Shown here: in pieces, positions 12,501 through 27,500 of the stretch
Numbering within the stretch: the first letter of the stretch is position 1
Layout: every line of letters begins with the position of its first letter
Assembly (NCBI GenBank): GCA_947579605.1
Contig: OX388322.1
Coordinates: forward strand, 9,858,001 to 9,922,000
Source of the DNA: Athripsodes cinereus
Taxonomy: Eukaryota; Arthropoda; Insecta; Trichoptera; Leptoceridae
Length of the DNA: 64,000 bases
Reading direction: 5' to 3'
Position numbers and translations under genes: made by a program
Notes under the pieces: generated by a model
Seen by the model: the letters and a program-made list of their open reading frames with translations, nothing else
Databases searched by the model: none
What the model was told of the DNA's origin: nothing

Positions 12501-15500
12501 AAGCTAGTAAATTCACTGCGTGTAATGAATATGCATGTTGTATTTAATAATGTAATTATGTTTCTCTCAGAAACACAGATCGGAAGCAATCATTCTCAAA
12601 TCAGAAACATTTTGTTGCTATTGAGTAACTTCTAAGTAGATATCTCAGTATACAATGAAAGACGATTGTCTAGTCTGATTGTTTAAGAAATATCGGTTTC
12701 GAATATACCGTATAAGCTCTCTAATACTTAAGCTGTCTTTTTCACTGGTAAAAATTGCCCTACAGACTTAATCAAGTAAATATGTGCGAAATGAACTCTA
12801 TTATGATAAATTCTACCAAACTAGGAAGAAAATTTCAAATAGATACATGATCGAACAGTTTTATTTTCGCTTAGTATCTACTCGAGACATGCATTGTTCG
12901 TTCAGGTGACAAGAAATACGTGAAGAACTGTCTAGTATTTGATAGATAGTATGACTACAGATGCGGATAAGTTAACAACAAATTGCATTTAAGTATTACA
13001 ATGTACAATATGTAATAATATTGCAATACATATTATTTTATTAGACACAATACAACAATGTATACAATATGCACTAAGTGCACTTAAGCATTTCCCATAA
13101 ACTACTTTATTATTATAATGGTAAATTGCCACTTCATATCTGACAAAACACCACATTTTAACCGTTTATAAACGATGAATACCATCTCATTTGGAAATGT
13201 TATAATGTGCAAAAAATGTACTATACTAATACTATACTATACCCTCACGCCATGTCCCAGGAGGGGTAGGCAGAGAGAACGGAACGCCATATAGATCTAT
13301 CCTTACATACTTCTTTCGCTTCCTCTACATTCATCCAGTTTCTCATACATGCACGCCGATTTCTCTTACTCAGCACGCGTCCGTCCTTAAGAATTTGGTC
13401 CACGTGATCAAGCCACGTGGTTCTTGGACGTCCGCGCTTCCTCACACCCCTTCTTTCAGATAAATACATCCTCGTCGTCATCCTTTCATCTTGCATTCGC
13501 TCAACATGTCCAAACCATCTCAACTTGTTTACACGCATTCTGTCCACAACACTCTTCACACATCCGCTCATTCTCCTGATATCCTCATTCTTCACTCTAT
13601 CTCGCAACGTTTTACCAACCATTCTTCTCAGTGAACGCATCTCCACAGCATTTATTCCACTCTCATCCTTTTTCAACCACGTCCAAGTTTCGCTTGCATA
13701 CATAAGTGTCGGTACCAGAATGGTATTGTGCACTAGCATTTTTGCCATGTTCGACACACTGCTATTGCTAACAATGGGTCGAAGTGCACCATTCACTCTA
13801 GCACCGGCGACTTTTCTTCTGCAAAAAATGTGATGCTTTATAAATCACAGACTTTACTGCCATGAAACGAAAGTGGTGAAAAAGAACAGTGTGAGGTTTC
13901 GTCCAATCTGTCTAATCTTTCTACAATAAGTGCAACAGAAATCGCCTGGTTGTTCCTTACAAACAGATCATCTGGACTATTATTAGATATTATTATTCAT
14001 TTAACGCATTTCATCCAGTACGAGTGATTTGTGAATAAACAGATCTTACTTGGGTCTTAGGTCTTCAGGACTACTAACTGATAGCTGAAATATTTGGTAT
14101 CAAAGAACAGTATTACCGGATACTTTTATTTTCTTTTGTGAAACAAAACACACTTTACTGGAAAGTGTAAGGCATAACTGAAGACAGAAGATATGTTATA
14201 GTAGCTGCCATTCTCGTATTACATCGACCAAGATCGAAAGGTTTGGAGTTTTACTGTTTTATATCAAAGGCTGTTCGGCCATCGGAAGTGAGTGTAAAAT
14301 ACTTATTCTTTGAAGGGTTAAATAGGCAATTTGTCTGTCATAGATCTCGTTAATTTTCAAGATGAAATATCAATTATTATAATCAGTAGGGATAATTATG
14401 AATGATCACATAATATTATGATAATTTAATAGTGAACATGTTTTAGAAGTACGTGTGCATTTTGTTTTAGATCAATTAAATGCAAATTCATATTTAATCG
14501 AGCCACTATTATATCGATTATTTTATTAAACAAACAGCTATATAAATGATAAGATGCTAATTTTTACTTAGTCACCTTTGTATTAAAAAACAATATTTTT
14601 ATAATTCAATTTTTCTGTTTTCATGGCATTTAAAATTCAAAATTATAAATTAAAGTAAAAAATTATACAAATAATATTGTGTAACACTTATATAAAATAT
14701 CTTTGGCCCAAAATTAAAAGAAGTTACTTACATACACTTCAATTCCGAAAGAAAGAAAAAAAAGGCTCTATTCCTCCCGAGGCTATCCACTCGCTTTCGA
14801 GTGATTTAGGGTGAGAGAAAAGATATATGTTTTATCTAATATAACAATAATTATTTTATGAAAATTGCATTATGAAATGAAAAAATCGAAACTGGGAACT
14901 TCACACAAAATATACGAAAATTTCGACTGCTGAATCGTTATGTACACAAAGACCACCTGATTATCATATTGTTTACCTACTATATGCCTACTACTGACAA
15001 ATTGCAAATATTTTATTTCAAGTTGTAATAAAAATATAATAAAATATATGTATAAGTCTACTTTTTAAGTACCTATTGGTGTACTTATATAATGTTTGTA
15101 ATACGTACATAGTACAACTTGTTCTACCCACATCTAGTCGGTAGAGTAGACTTAGAAGTATGTAAACATAATATAATATGGTATAATATTATTATTATCA
15201 TCATAAGATATAATAAATACTCGTGTACCTGTATCGAATAAAATAATACCGGTATTTGTACCTGTTGTTTGGGTATACAAGTATTATTTAGGTTACCTAT
15301 CATGCCGCTATGAATAAAAAATCACTTTCGTTTTCAAATCATGGTCATGAACTGTGCAATGTTACAGGTGATACCATCAAATAGACAAAAAATCGACATG
15401 CTAATATTGTATCGTACAGTGTAAGTTGTGTACATATAATTAGTACCTACATAAATTTTGAAATTTAACCTACGGAAGCATAAGTGCTGTAAGAAAGTAT

Positions 15501-18500
15501 GAAAAACATCAGGTTTACTTATGAGCATTTCATATTTTTTTGTAGTTCAGTAATTTTTGAACGTCATGTACAACGTATCCACAATGGCGACAAACTTTGT
15601 TTAAAAGTTATAAGTAATGGCGTTAATAAATACTTTTTTTTATTGATATTGATAATCCAATAAATCCTGCAAAAACAAATAAGATAATTTTTATTGTGAA
15701 GTGGCATAGAAAATTATCTGTTTCGTGGAATTCCCGGCAAAGAATTGGTCTCCCACTCTTTTCGTTGAGGTTTCGAGTACCCTGTTAAATGCAGGTGTTC
15801 GAAAAATAAAGACATTTTACATCTACAATTCAGCGATAAAGTTTGCCACTTATCCTGAATGTCTTAATTTTTATTGGCACGGAGAGGCTTGCAGTTTGCA
15901 TGTTTATTACATCCACCTGATCTGTTGATTACGCCACTTGTGGGATATACTGTGATGGTATAGTAGTATAAGTTGATTTCCCATCGACGATTGTTACAGG
16001 CGATACCATCAATTAAATTCCTAACTTGTGGGATATGCTGTGATGGTATAGTAGTATAAGTTGATTTCCTATCGACGATTGTTACAGGCGATACCATCAA
16101 ATAAATTCCTAACTTGTGGGATATGCTGTGATGGTATAGTAGTATAAGTTGATTTCCTATCGACGACAGCCACTGAAATTTAGTATCATTTTCGAAACTC
16201 GAGTTTCGAAAGTTGGTCTTCAGCGTCGCAAGAGGAAACTAATTCCGAACAAACAGATCAATGATTTACTACAAGCAGAAGAAGAAGAAGAGTTTTGAAA
16301 AAATCGATACTCGTAAAAGTGATTCAATCAAAGGAAGCTGTGTTCACAACAATGTCAGTAACAAAACAACATCTAGTATTTACGTTTTAAAGATAACCTT
16401 TTACGAACCTTTTGGCTAAGTATATTTATTAATAACGTATTTTGTATTAGGAGTTACAAATATGTTGCAATGCCAAATAGAATAATATAATGGTGAACTT
16501 TTGTCTACAAAACAAAGATAGTGTTATTAGGTTGTATGTATTTGTAAGATTGATTAATTCCTTAATCTGCTAAAAAATGTGTTCCTGACATAGACAATTA
16601 TACTGGACTCATTTATATTAGTTTTTGTTTGTAATGTCAGCTGTTGTAGTAGATGTATAACTGTTTAATTTGAAGGTGGATCTTCAAGGACATCTTGTTA
16701 TGATTAAAAAATGTGAAAAGATTGATATTTTGAATGATAGAAAAGAAATATGGAGAAATACAGAATTTGAACACACTGTCATTAATCAAACATGAAGAGT
16801 TGTTTAGAAACAATACAAATAAACATGAACACACCCAGCAGGACAAGAACAGCTGCCTTTCTAGGATCTCGAAAATATAATGTAGGTAAGTAGAAAAAAT
16901 GGCTATCAACCGGTACCCAGCACTTTTTAAAAGCCCACGCACTATACTAAAGATATCACATTTTTAAAGATGTAAAAAAATAAGTTAAAATTTTGCCAAT
17001 TTTCGTCTAAAAAAATTGAATTGATCGTGAATTTTCTCAAACTGCTATACCAAATTTAAATCTTAGCGCAGCGGGTAGAAAATTGAAAAATTGGGTATAC
17101 GAGTATAACTGTTTTCAATATAAACCTCAAATTTATCTTCAGTTTTGTATTTAGGTACATTTTAAAGACTCGACCGTTTTATAAAATTCAGTTTTATAGA
17201 AATCGACACATAAAATATTTTATATACCTACTTCCAATTCCTTAAATCCAATTTTGGATCCCAAACCTCTGAATTGTGGTTCTTGATTTTTATTTATGAA
17301 CATATATGTATTTAATTTCATTTACACCCCAAGAACATCAAGAAGATTTAAAGTTCGATTGGCTCACTGGTAGCCTGATAGCCTGTAAGATTTGAAATTC
17401 TTGCTAAACATTTATGTTATATGCCTAAGTTTACGGTTGTGATTATTAACAATTTAATGAAAAATAATTTACAATCTCCTCTCAAGTTCAATGGTGGAAA
17501 TATTTTTGAAGGATGAAATGGCTACAATGTATTTACCTTCATAAATATTTAACGTCCAGCTTTTAAATACCTATAGGTATGTTTTCCTTGCAACAGAATT
17601 ATTACTGATGAAATTACGTTCCTAGAAATAGTTTAAAATCATTACTGTTGTCAGATGGTTTCCGAGAAGGCAGATTATAATGGGACAGTATAATATAATT
17701 TATTATTGCAATCATGTCCTATGGGAAGATGTACGATGAAGTTGTACACAGAATCACAATATGCAAGCAATTTGCATTCATGAATTTGTATGTAGGTACA
17801 TAATTGTGGTAGATAAATTACTGTCGTTGCTGTTTTCCATTGTACAAATCCGCATGGTTATAAAAAAAATATTTTGTACTATGAGATTAAAAAAATTAGA
17901 TATATATATTTTACGCATCAGACATTTAACGTATTCAATTGAGCATTGAGATATGCCACCCATCTTGAATGTCTTGACTATTTTTCATAGAATAATATTA
18001 CTTATTACATGCGGTATGTCTACAGGTGGTAAAGATAGACAGATAGATGTTGTGTATGGGTGAAATTACTTATGATCAATGATTTTATTCTCTAAGGTAT
18101 CCAAATAAATATTTTATTCAAAAATGATTCCATAATTATATCTGTAAATATTATAGGATTTAAATAAATTTCATGGTTACATATAACCATCCCGAGTATA
18201 AACTTTATAATAAGCTAGACAACTTCTTATTCAATGTGCTGTTTTGTGGAAAAACCTCCGCAAGGTCCCAAATAGTGAAGTATTAAATTTAATAATATAT
18301 TGAATTCTTCTCTCATACTCTTTACGATACTCCTCACGTTGGTGAAGGTAGGTGTAAGGGGAAAATAAGATAATTTATATTTTATTGATGCATCCAAACG
18401 CGAGTCACAGGACCACACAATTATATGGCGAAATAGGTACATAATACACACAACATGTAGTAAATCTTGAGCTCTTGCCAGACAGTCTGGAGACAGGTGC

Positions 18501-21500
18501 TTATGTATAATTTATAATATGAATATATTATTAAACACCTCTCTCTCTATTGATCCTGATTTGTTAGGACTCTACGGGAATCCCTGGTTTTCAAGGAATT
18601 ATAAACTGAATGAACTTTAACGACCGCGAGAAATAAACAGCTGATTATTATTTATTTTATTTATTTTATTTATTTATTCATTCTTTACTGTACATTGATA
18701 AAAAACAATTACATAAAAGGTATACATTCAAATAAAATACAATCAATATACAGAGGGCGAGTTTATCGCAAAGGCGCGATCTCTTCCAACTAACCCAAAT
18801 ATTATTCTGAGAAATAAATATAATTCGTACGGAGTACGGAGGTTTATCTTTATATATTTCTCAAATAACATTATGTTTGCGAGGGATGGTAGATACGAAA
18901 GGGACATTGAAAAAAGAAAAGTGACTGGTGTTATTGTTAGCAATAGCAATGTCTCGAACATGGCTAAAATGCTGGTGCACAACGCCATCCTCGTAACGAC
19001 ACTTATGTATGCAAGCGAAACTTGTACATGGCTGAAGAAGGACGAGAGTGGAATAAATGCAGTGGAGATGTGATCACTGAGAAGAATGGTAGGCAAAACA
19101 TTGCGTGATAGAGTAAGAAATGAGGATATTTGAAGAATGAGTGGATGCAAGAGGAGTGGTGTGGATAGAATGCGTGTAAATAAATTGAGATGGTTTGGTC
19201 ATGTGGAGCGAATGGATGGTGTAAGATTGACGAAGAGGGTGTATTTATCTGAAAGAGAAGGTGTGAAGAACTACGTGGCTTGACCAAGTGGATCAAATTC
19301 TCAAGGACGGTCGCGTGTTAAGTAAGAGGAATCGGCGTGCATGTATGAGAAACTGGATGAATGTATGAAAGAAGTATGTAAGGATAGATCGACATGGCGT
19401 TCCGTTCTCTCTGCCTACACCACCTGGGACACGGCGTGAGGGTATAGTAGTAGTATAGTACATTATATAACTTTGCAATATAGCAAATTAAATTAAAACA
19501 TTTTGATATGATTCCATGTCATCATTTTATAAAAACTTCAATATATGGGCTTATATTTGCAGATGAAGAATAAATTTTCGACAGAGATAACTGACGTTAT
19601 CAAAATATCGTAAATATTTTTTTTTGTGATAAAGTGTTTTCTCTTTTTCTTATGCTTTGTATATTTTATTTAAAATGTTTCGTTTTAATATGGCGTGGTT
19701 AGATGAGATAAATCAGCAATAAAGTGATAATCTGGCCGCTGCATTGTGATGTTGATTTTGTTGTGTAACTGATGATGTGCAAAAATAATAAAATAGATAT
19801 GAAGGAAAAGTGATCGTTTTAATATTTATTTTAAAAGAAACTTCACTTTATCTTGTGAATTTGAATCAAACGAGTGTTTTTAAGTACTGGTATCTGGAAT
19901 AGACTCAAGAAAAAGCTTATAAAGTGTACAAAACGTTTATTCAATAAACAATTGAAAAAATGCGACCAACCATTGGAAATTGTTCAAGAAAAGGCAAGAA
20001 AGATGTCTTGTAGATAGTTATTAAATTTAAAAAAAAGAACACGAAATAACGCTTTCAAGACATGGTTCGTTTTCAAGGATGAAAACGATCGCATAAGAAT
20101 CAAAATAAAATTAAGTCTGTAGTAATAAAACCAAAGACGATGATAGTGTATTACTTTGTATGTAATTAATGTTAATTATTATGAAACGTTTTAATTAACA
20201 CAAACAATTATATCTTTGTGTGAATTAAAGAGATGTGATGTTTCACGATAATGTTGTACGGTAATAATAATATATTTCATTGACACGACTAGTGTAAGCA
20301 TTTAAAAGGTCAAATTATTGTTTATACCTACAAGTTAAACGAGGAAGAAGAATCATATTGTTCTGGTAGATATAATAACATTATAATACCAATGATTGAT
20401 TGCACATATATAACTTGATGTATTATTTGATTCTTCACAAATGAAAGATGTGAGAAGTATGCATGTAAGTAGGTATCTAAGATCAGATCCAGAGAGGTTA
20501 AGGATCACAGGAAGTATCATGATCTATCTAACAAATTTACTGTTGTTGCTCATAATTCTTTTTATCAAAAGTGTTTGACAGATATACAAGTTTTTTTTTT
20601 CTTATGTAAGAATGTATTGAGTAACAACAAAGCCGCATAGATCCAAGGTTAAGTGTGGTTATTTTAGTATACACCAATTATAAAATCAAGATCTTGTAAT
20701 TGCTCCAGTATATAATTTGATGTTGGTGCAAACTTGCAAAGGTTAAAATTAATACATTGCGTCTAACTGTTATAATGTAGATACGTAATGATGCTGTGGT
20801 AAGCAAAATATAAGATACTATAAAATTGTGGTTCAGTAGGCGTGCTGCCAACTAACTGACGTAAAACAAAGGTAATGGTAATATTGAAACATTACCTGCC
20901 AATTATTATTGATATGACGACTCAATGAATAAGGTATTACTGGATAAATTTGTAATTCCAAAAGACGACATAATCCTTGATCTCAATTCAATAATATCCA
21001 TGTTAAATATTTCAACTATTTGTCTATACCTTTATCATGGCAAATCCCCAAAATGCGGTAGCCAGTGAACACATTGATGCAATAACATATACAGGTCGCT
21101 CTCTCCGTGCCAATAAAAATTAAAACACTAAAAATGGTTTTCAAGCTTCATCGCTAAGTTGAAGACGATTAATATCTTTCAATTACGTACCACATTGGGC
21201 GATTTTTATCGAAATGAAGTAATAAAATTTGAGCTTACCATAATCACTCAACTCGTCTTCAGTTGCTTGTGCTGTATCACGTTTGTAGACAACATGTTTA
21301 GCTCCAGAAAGAGCTTCAATGATGGCTCTTCTCATATCTTCAACAGTTTCATCATTTATATCTTTATATGCTGTCTGATATAATCTTCTACTTTCTGCTT
21401 TAGCTTCTTCGTCATCATAAATTATATCATCTTCATTATCATTCATTTTATTTATACTAACTGTAGCGTTCATAACTTCAGTTGACATGGCATCAGTGTT

Positions 21501-24500
21501 TTTTATTGGCTCAAATGTACGAGTCTCACTATATTTTTCTGTAATAGTTGACTTGCTGTTTTTTTCTTGGCTCGATAAATTCTTTTTGGCAATTTTGGAT
21601 CTTTTGATTGGTAGTCCAGTATCAATTGATACCATATCGTCCTGGTTTGGATCCATGAACATTTCGTCATCCTCTTCTGGTGGAATTGTCTTTCTTAGTG
21701 GTGGTTTAGGAGTCGTCGTTGGTGATAATGTTGATGGGAGAGGTTTGATTACTAGATCATGTCCTATTGATCCTTCCTGGAAATAGAAAATCATCAAATA
21801 AGCTTTAAATTTTAAAATAATATGTTTGAAATAATATAAAATACAAATTAAATTACATTGTAGTTACAAGTAATTAATTAAAATAAATTATGAAGGTATA
21901 AAGCAAAACCAAACTACAGAAATTTCTAAACGAATAGGATTAGGAAGGGCTGCATTCTCTAAACTGGGCCCCCTAAGTTTTCAGAGAAAGCTTCATGATA
22001 TGTGTATCCTGCAAGTGATAACATAAAGGCTTAAAACTATGTATGACCTTGATACTTGCGAACAAACGAAAACTGAGGTGTGTACAGGGTGCCGTGGAGA
22101 GACAAATGCTAGGCATCGGCTTGAGAGATAAAATAAAAAATGTAACCATTCGAGAAAAGACAAAAGTCGTCGACGTTGTTGATAAGTCGAATTGGCAATG
22201 GGCTGATCATGTGGCAAGGCGAGAGGATGTCAGGTGGATTTTTAGAATTCTTGAATGGAGGCCGTAAGAGGACAACAAGGAAGACGGAAAAAGATGGGTT
22301 AACGATATTGTCCAGATGATGGGAAAACAGTGGTATCGTGTTGCGAGATCGAAAAGTTTGGAAAAGTTTTAAAGAGGCCTATATCCAGCATAGAGAGAAG
22401 CAGGCTAGCAGAAAGTAAGTTAATTATAAACTGTGGAAAATGGAAAATACTTTTTATATTATGAAAGCGATACAATTTGTAGCAGAGTGGACGATTATTT
22501 TTGTTTGAATATGCATTTAATCTGAAGTGTAAACTGACGAAAGATTTGTACAAACCATTTACGCCGTTCAGTGTTTTATAGAGTATACAAAAACTCTCAA
22601 TATAATTTCAATTATTATCACCTAAACCACAATGAGTTTTCTTAAATTACCTAGTAGTAGGTAAATAAAAATACAATTGAATTATTGCTAAAACTAATTA
22701 CTTATTTAATATTGCCAATATTTACTATAAACTTTGGGTGTAGAAATCAGAATAGTTTGCGCTCTAATTCTGATGAATTCATATATAAATTCTATAAACA
22801 GAATTTCAGGTTTTTTGTTTCAATTTGTAGATATAATTAAATGTCAGTGTTTAATTTTTTCGGAACAGCTGTTGTCAAAAATACTAAGATATTGGCAAAA
22901 TATTTTTGTTCTATACATTCCATCATAAAGTAGAAAAACTTAAAGAGAACTTGTGCTAGAAAATTTATCGTAGATTTTATCACGTATAATGTCAAAGAAT
23001 TATACAAAAATAATTATTTTTCAATGATCCCAACAACACCATACATAAAAATAAACAAATAAATCCATAATAATCAGAAAATAAAACGCAAAAATAAATA
23101 ACGTATGGTAAAAAAAAACTATGTTATGTATTGAATCTAACTAGTTATTAAATCTAGGATTGAAGATTATTAATAATTTTCTTTATTATATTAGATTCAT
23201 GATTTTTCTAGTGCGTTGATGTCTACAACACTAATTCGCATTTTTTGTGTCAGTTTCACACTCTTAGGTACATAATTATGTATATTTTGAAGAAATATCT
23301 TGAATGACTAAATAAATTATATCTGCAAATTTTATAACGTACGCTATCGCCATTTCTCAATTGTATTCCAATTTCATAAATACTATTCCTAAAGAAACAT
23401 AACTTGAATTTATTTGTGTGCACAACATCTAACTCGTTTTCAAAATTCTCATCACATCGACTCATTTTCCACGAAAAACAATTATTTGTGAGATATGTTT
23501 ACCATTTTAAGACTATGCTTTACTTATACTACGTACGTTCACAGTATAAAATTATTTATGAAGGTGAAAATATGCATTTTATTAAGTCATTAAGTCATTA
23601 ATGGTTGGCACATAAAATTCGATACGCCCCATAATTTATATTTGAGGTAGGCCTAATTGTAAGAACCGGTACGTGTAAAACTACGATAGCATCGATTTGC
23701 GTACTACGAACTTATCGATTACCAAAATGAACCGATGCGTGTAAACTAAATTCCTTACATTTGTTACAGAACTGTCAAGAAACCATATTGTTCCGTTATT
23801 ATATAAAGAAAACATATTATTATTGTCATGTTTTATTGCATAATCTTGTATTGTATTGTTATCATTATTACACCATAATATAAAATTTTATCATTATGCC
23901 CCCGGAAATGATATAATATATTGCGTCATGTTATTATTAAAATATGCATAAATAATTTTATGTATTATTATTTTATTGATTTCATCACAACACAGTTTAA
24001 GTTTGTATAAAAATAATCGGAAGAAAGTTTTCAAATTATTGTTATTTTTATTTCATCATAAAGGTAATCAGGTCATTATTTTTATGTATTTCAGGTATGT
24101 AATAAAGAAATTATTATAATGACCATAATGAACATAATTATTGCATAATATAATAATCCATAACATTCATATTTGTATCAAAAATAACATTTAAAATAAA
24201 AATCAATACTTTATTACTTTAAGTCGATCTAAGACATAATAATTTAAAATATTAAGGTTATAATTATTATAGGTTTAAAAGACGACAATAAGTGTATTGT
24301 GTCAAGTATTTTGGTCTCTCACTCTTTTCCGTGAGTTTTCAAGTGTCCTCTCAAAGGCAGGTGTTCGAAAAATAAAACATCTCAAATTCAGCGATGAGGC
24401 CGCCCATTTCGGATGTTTTATTTTTTGTTAGCACGAATAGGATACCTTGTATGTTTATTACATGCAGCTGGTCTGCTGGCTACCCCACTTGTGGGCTATG

Positions 24501-27500
24501 CCGTGATGGTATAGTGGTAGTAATAGTATGCTTAAAAGAAACAGTTTGCAAAATTTGAATTATCTATTACATTGGTACTTTAATATTTCAGGCTCCTTCT
24601 ACTTTGTTCGTACTCGTATCTACGTAGATTCTTATCAAATCATTATTGCATCATTTTTACAATGAAATAAATAACTTCACATTAATTTTAATAATAATTA
24701 TTTAATATTATTTTGTGAGTATTCATGGCCCAGTAGTGTATAATGAGACCGGATGAAGATCACAGTTTTGCGGTTCGAAATCAGGTCGAGGCAAGACCGA
24801 AATTCAATTTATTAAATTAAATATTACATGGCTTTATCGTAATTGTTTATCATTTATATAGTATTTTAATGGAAATATGCAATTAATATAAATACTAATT
24901 GATGAAAAAACTTAAATTTTTTAAATTTTATACTTAATTTTAAGCTTATAATTCAGCATTTTTTTTATCTGAATGTTAATAGCATACTCGTATAGCATGC
25001 TGATAGATTCTTTCAATAGATATATACACCATGACCTGAAATTGCGCTACTTATATTTTACCTTTTCAAACGCAAATAATTTGTTAACTGTGAGATTATT
25101 AAGAGGTTTGTTTAAGCTATAGCAAATCCATACTTTTATTGAAAAAAAAAGAGTTGAAGTGCAAACGATTGCTATGTTAAGAGTGAAAATTGTGATGATT
25201 TCGATACGTTGAGACAATAATAAAATATGTTTTATTAAATATATATTCAAATTATCACGACTTATTCTTAAAGTGACCAACTACGTGCAATAAACACGCA
25301 AGTCATCCTATCCGAGCCAATAGAAGTTAAGACATTTACGATGGGTTTAAGCCTCATCACTGAGTGATTGATCGCGATTAATTTTTTATTCAATATTCAA
25401 AATGATTCTTCATAATTATTCTTTTGGGTTAAATAAATTGTTAATTTACCGTGTGACATTATCAAGTGTATCAACTTTGTCATTGAGTAATAATAACCTG
25501 TGCATAATATTTAAATACAAAATAACCTTAACTTAAAAAAATTAAACAATGCATTGCTTTCCCTATATGGGTTACTCAGAATATTCATTTACTTCACTCT
25601 TCAGCGCTCCTCGCAGGAGGACAAGACAGAAACTTGCTTCCCAATTCAATGATTCTGAGGTATATAAGAATAGGTTCAAATAAAATAATGTTATATATAT
25701 ACACTGCATCATATAACTAGGAGAGACGAAAATATGCACGACAAAACACAAAAAATGCTCTCCTGAACAATTTACATTTAGGCAGATACGACTGGGGACG
25801 AATTGAGTCGCCTTTTCCGATAACATTCCTAGCACTTTTTGGCCAACTACCATGAATTATTAAAAACAACAATTTTCATTGGATATTCACATAAGACTAG
25901 AATTATTAAAAAAAAAAAACAATTTCCACAAGAATCTGCTATTGTAGTTACCTTTAACAACTTTGTATAATGAAAATAACCAGCAATAAAACAATAAACA
26001 AAAAATAAATAATAATAATTATTATTATAATTAAGTTGTTATAAGCAAGTAGGTAATTATCGTGAGCAGTGGTGACATTACTGTACGAAACAATTTTCTT
26101 ATGCCTTGACACAAAATTATATGATAAAGTATTATATACTTACTATTATTATATTGTCTCAAATGATTGCAATGAAATTGACATGGTATTGTTGTATACG
26201 CACCCAGCAGTCAGTTATATGCCATACAAAAAATATACTTATATCTATTATATTATGCATTAACGTTTTCTGCATAAGCTTGTTATATAATCTTAATAGT
26301 GATAGATAGGTAATTGTGGTTGTAACAAACGTAATAAATAAATCTACTAAGAGTCAGATGTTCATCAGTCATATGATATTCGTGTATAATTCATTGACCT
26401 ATTTATGGTATAGACTAATTACGTATATTTGGTTTCGAAAACAATTAATTTTTACATTACATATCAAATAAAAGACTAAGAAGAAGTATTCTCAAGTTTT
26501 CAATTAAGTAAACTCTACACAGCGAAATTTCAGTCCAAAAATTTATATTAAGGGTTGGTATTCATTCACAATATTCAAGAACTCTCTGAGTTCTTTCAGT
26601 TTTTTCAATACGCGAAAAGGAATCATACATACAGTTTGTCTCCAAATTAATTCATTAAATGTGAAGTAGTTACATCCCATAATAGTTTAGTAATGATATA
26701 AATTTACAAACTATTAGTTTACTAAAAATTCTGTCATTTTTACAAACAAAAGTGTTATAGTTTATAGAAATATAATAACTAAAGCCTTTGTATGGAGCAT
26801 TTTGCTATGTGGTTGCGAGACGTAGACCATCAGCAAGAGTGAAAGCGGACGGTTGGCTGAGATGTGGTACTATAGACGCATCCTGAAGATTCATTGGTCG
26901 GAACACATCAATAACGAAGAAGTATTAACCAGTGTAGGCGAAAAAAAGGCAACTCCTTAAAAGAATCAGCCAACAACGAGCTAACTGGATTGGCTACAAC
27001 ATCAGGCACCCAGGACTGCTCATGGAGGGTAGGACCGAAGGCACAAATGGCAGAGGCCGACCAAGAGACACTTATATGGACAAACTGAAGAGGAACATGA
27101 ACTGTGGCTCATACGTAGAGCTGAAGAGATTGGCTAAGAATAGGGACGAATGGAGAAGAAAATCCAAATTCGTTGCTGACCAATCCAACGGGTTGTAGCC
27201 CATTATAAATAATCTAATATCTATTTTTTTCCTATAACCACGTAATTAGTGCAGTCTATAGATCATGCGGCATTTCTGGTATATTAAACAAAATTAAAAT
27301 AGAAGTAAAAAGGCATGACTTCAATTCCTTGTTTTTGATAAGTTCTTTGTAATTATTAGAACTAATTACTAATTACCAGGCACAACTTACGTAAATAAAG
27401 TGTAACATTTCCTTGAACCATGACATGGTAACTATTCACAGTAATATTAACCTGAGTTGAGTTATTATTACAAATATCTTCATAATCTACATATAGATAA

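Noticed and set aside
13417..13833. 138-codon open frame on the + strand
   Set aside because: Exact shadow of the LINE frame on the minus strand; its residues are the antisense of the RT C-terminus.
18743..19296. Two minus-strand open frames of 97 and 135 codons
   Set aside because: They are antisense to the decayed LINE copy at 18870-19455.
21487..21786. 99-codon open frame on the + strand
   Set aside because: Antisense of the protease linker exon, which has correct splice sites and in-frame neighbours.
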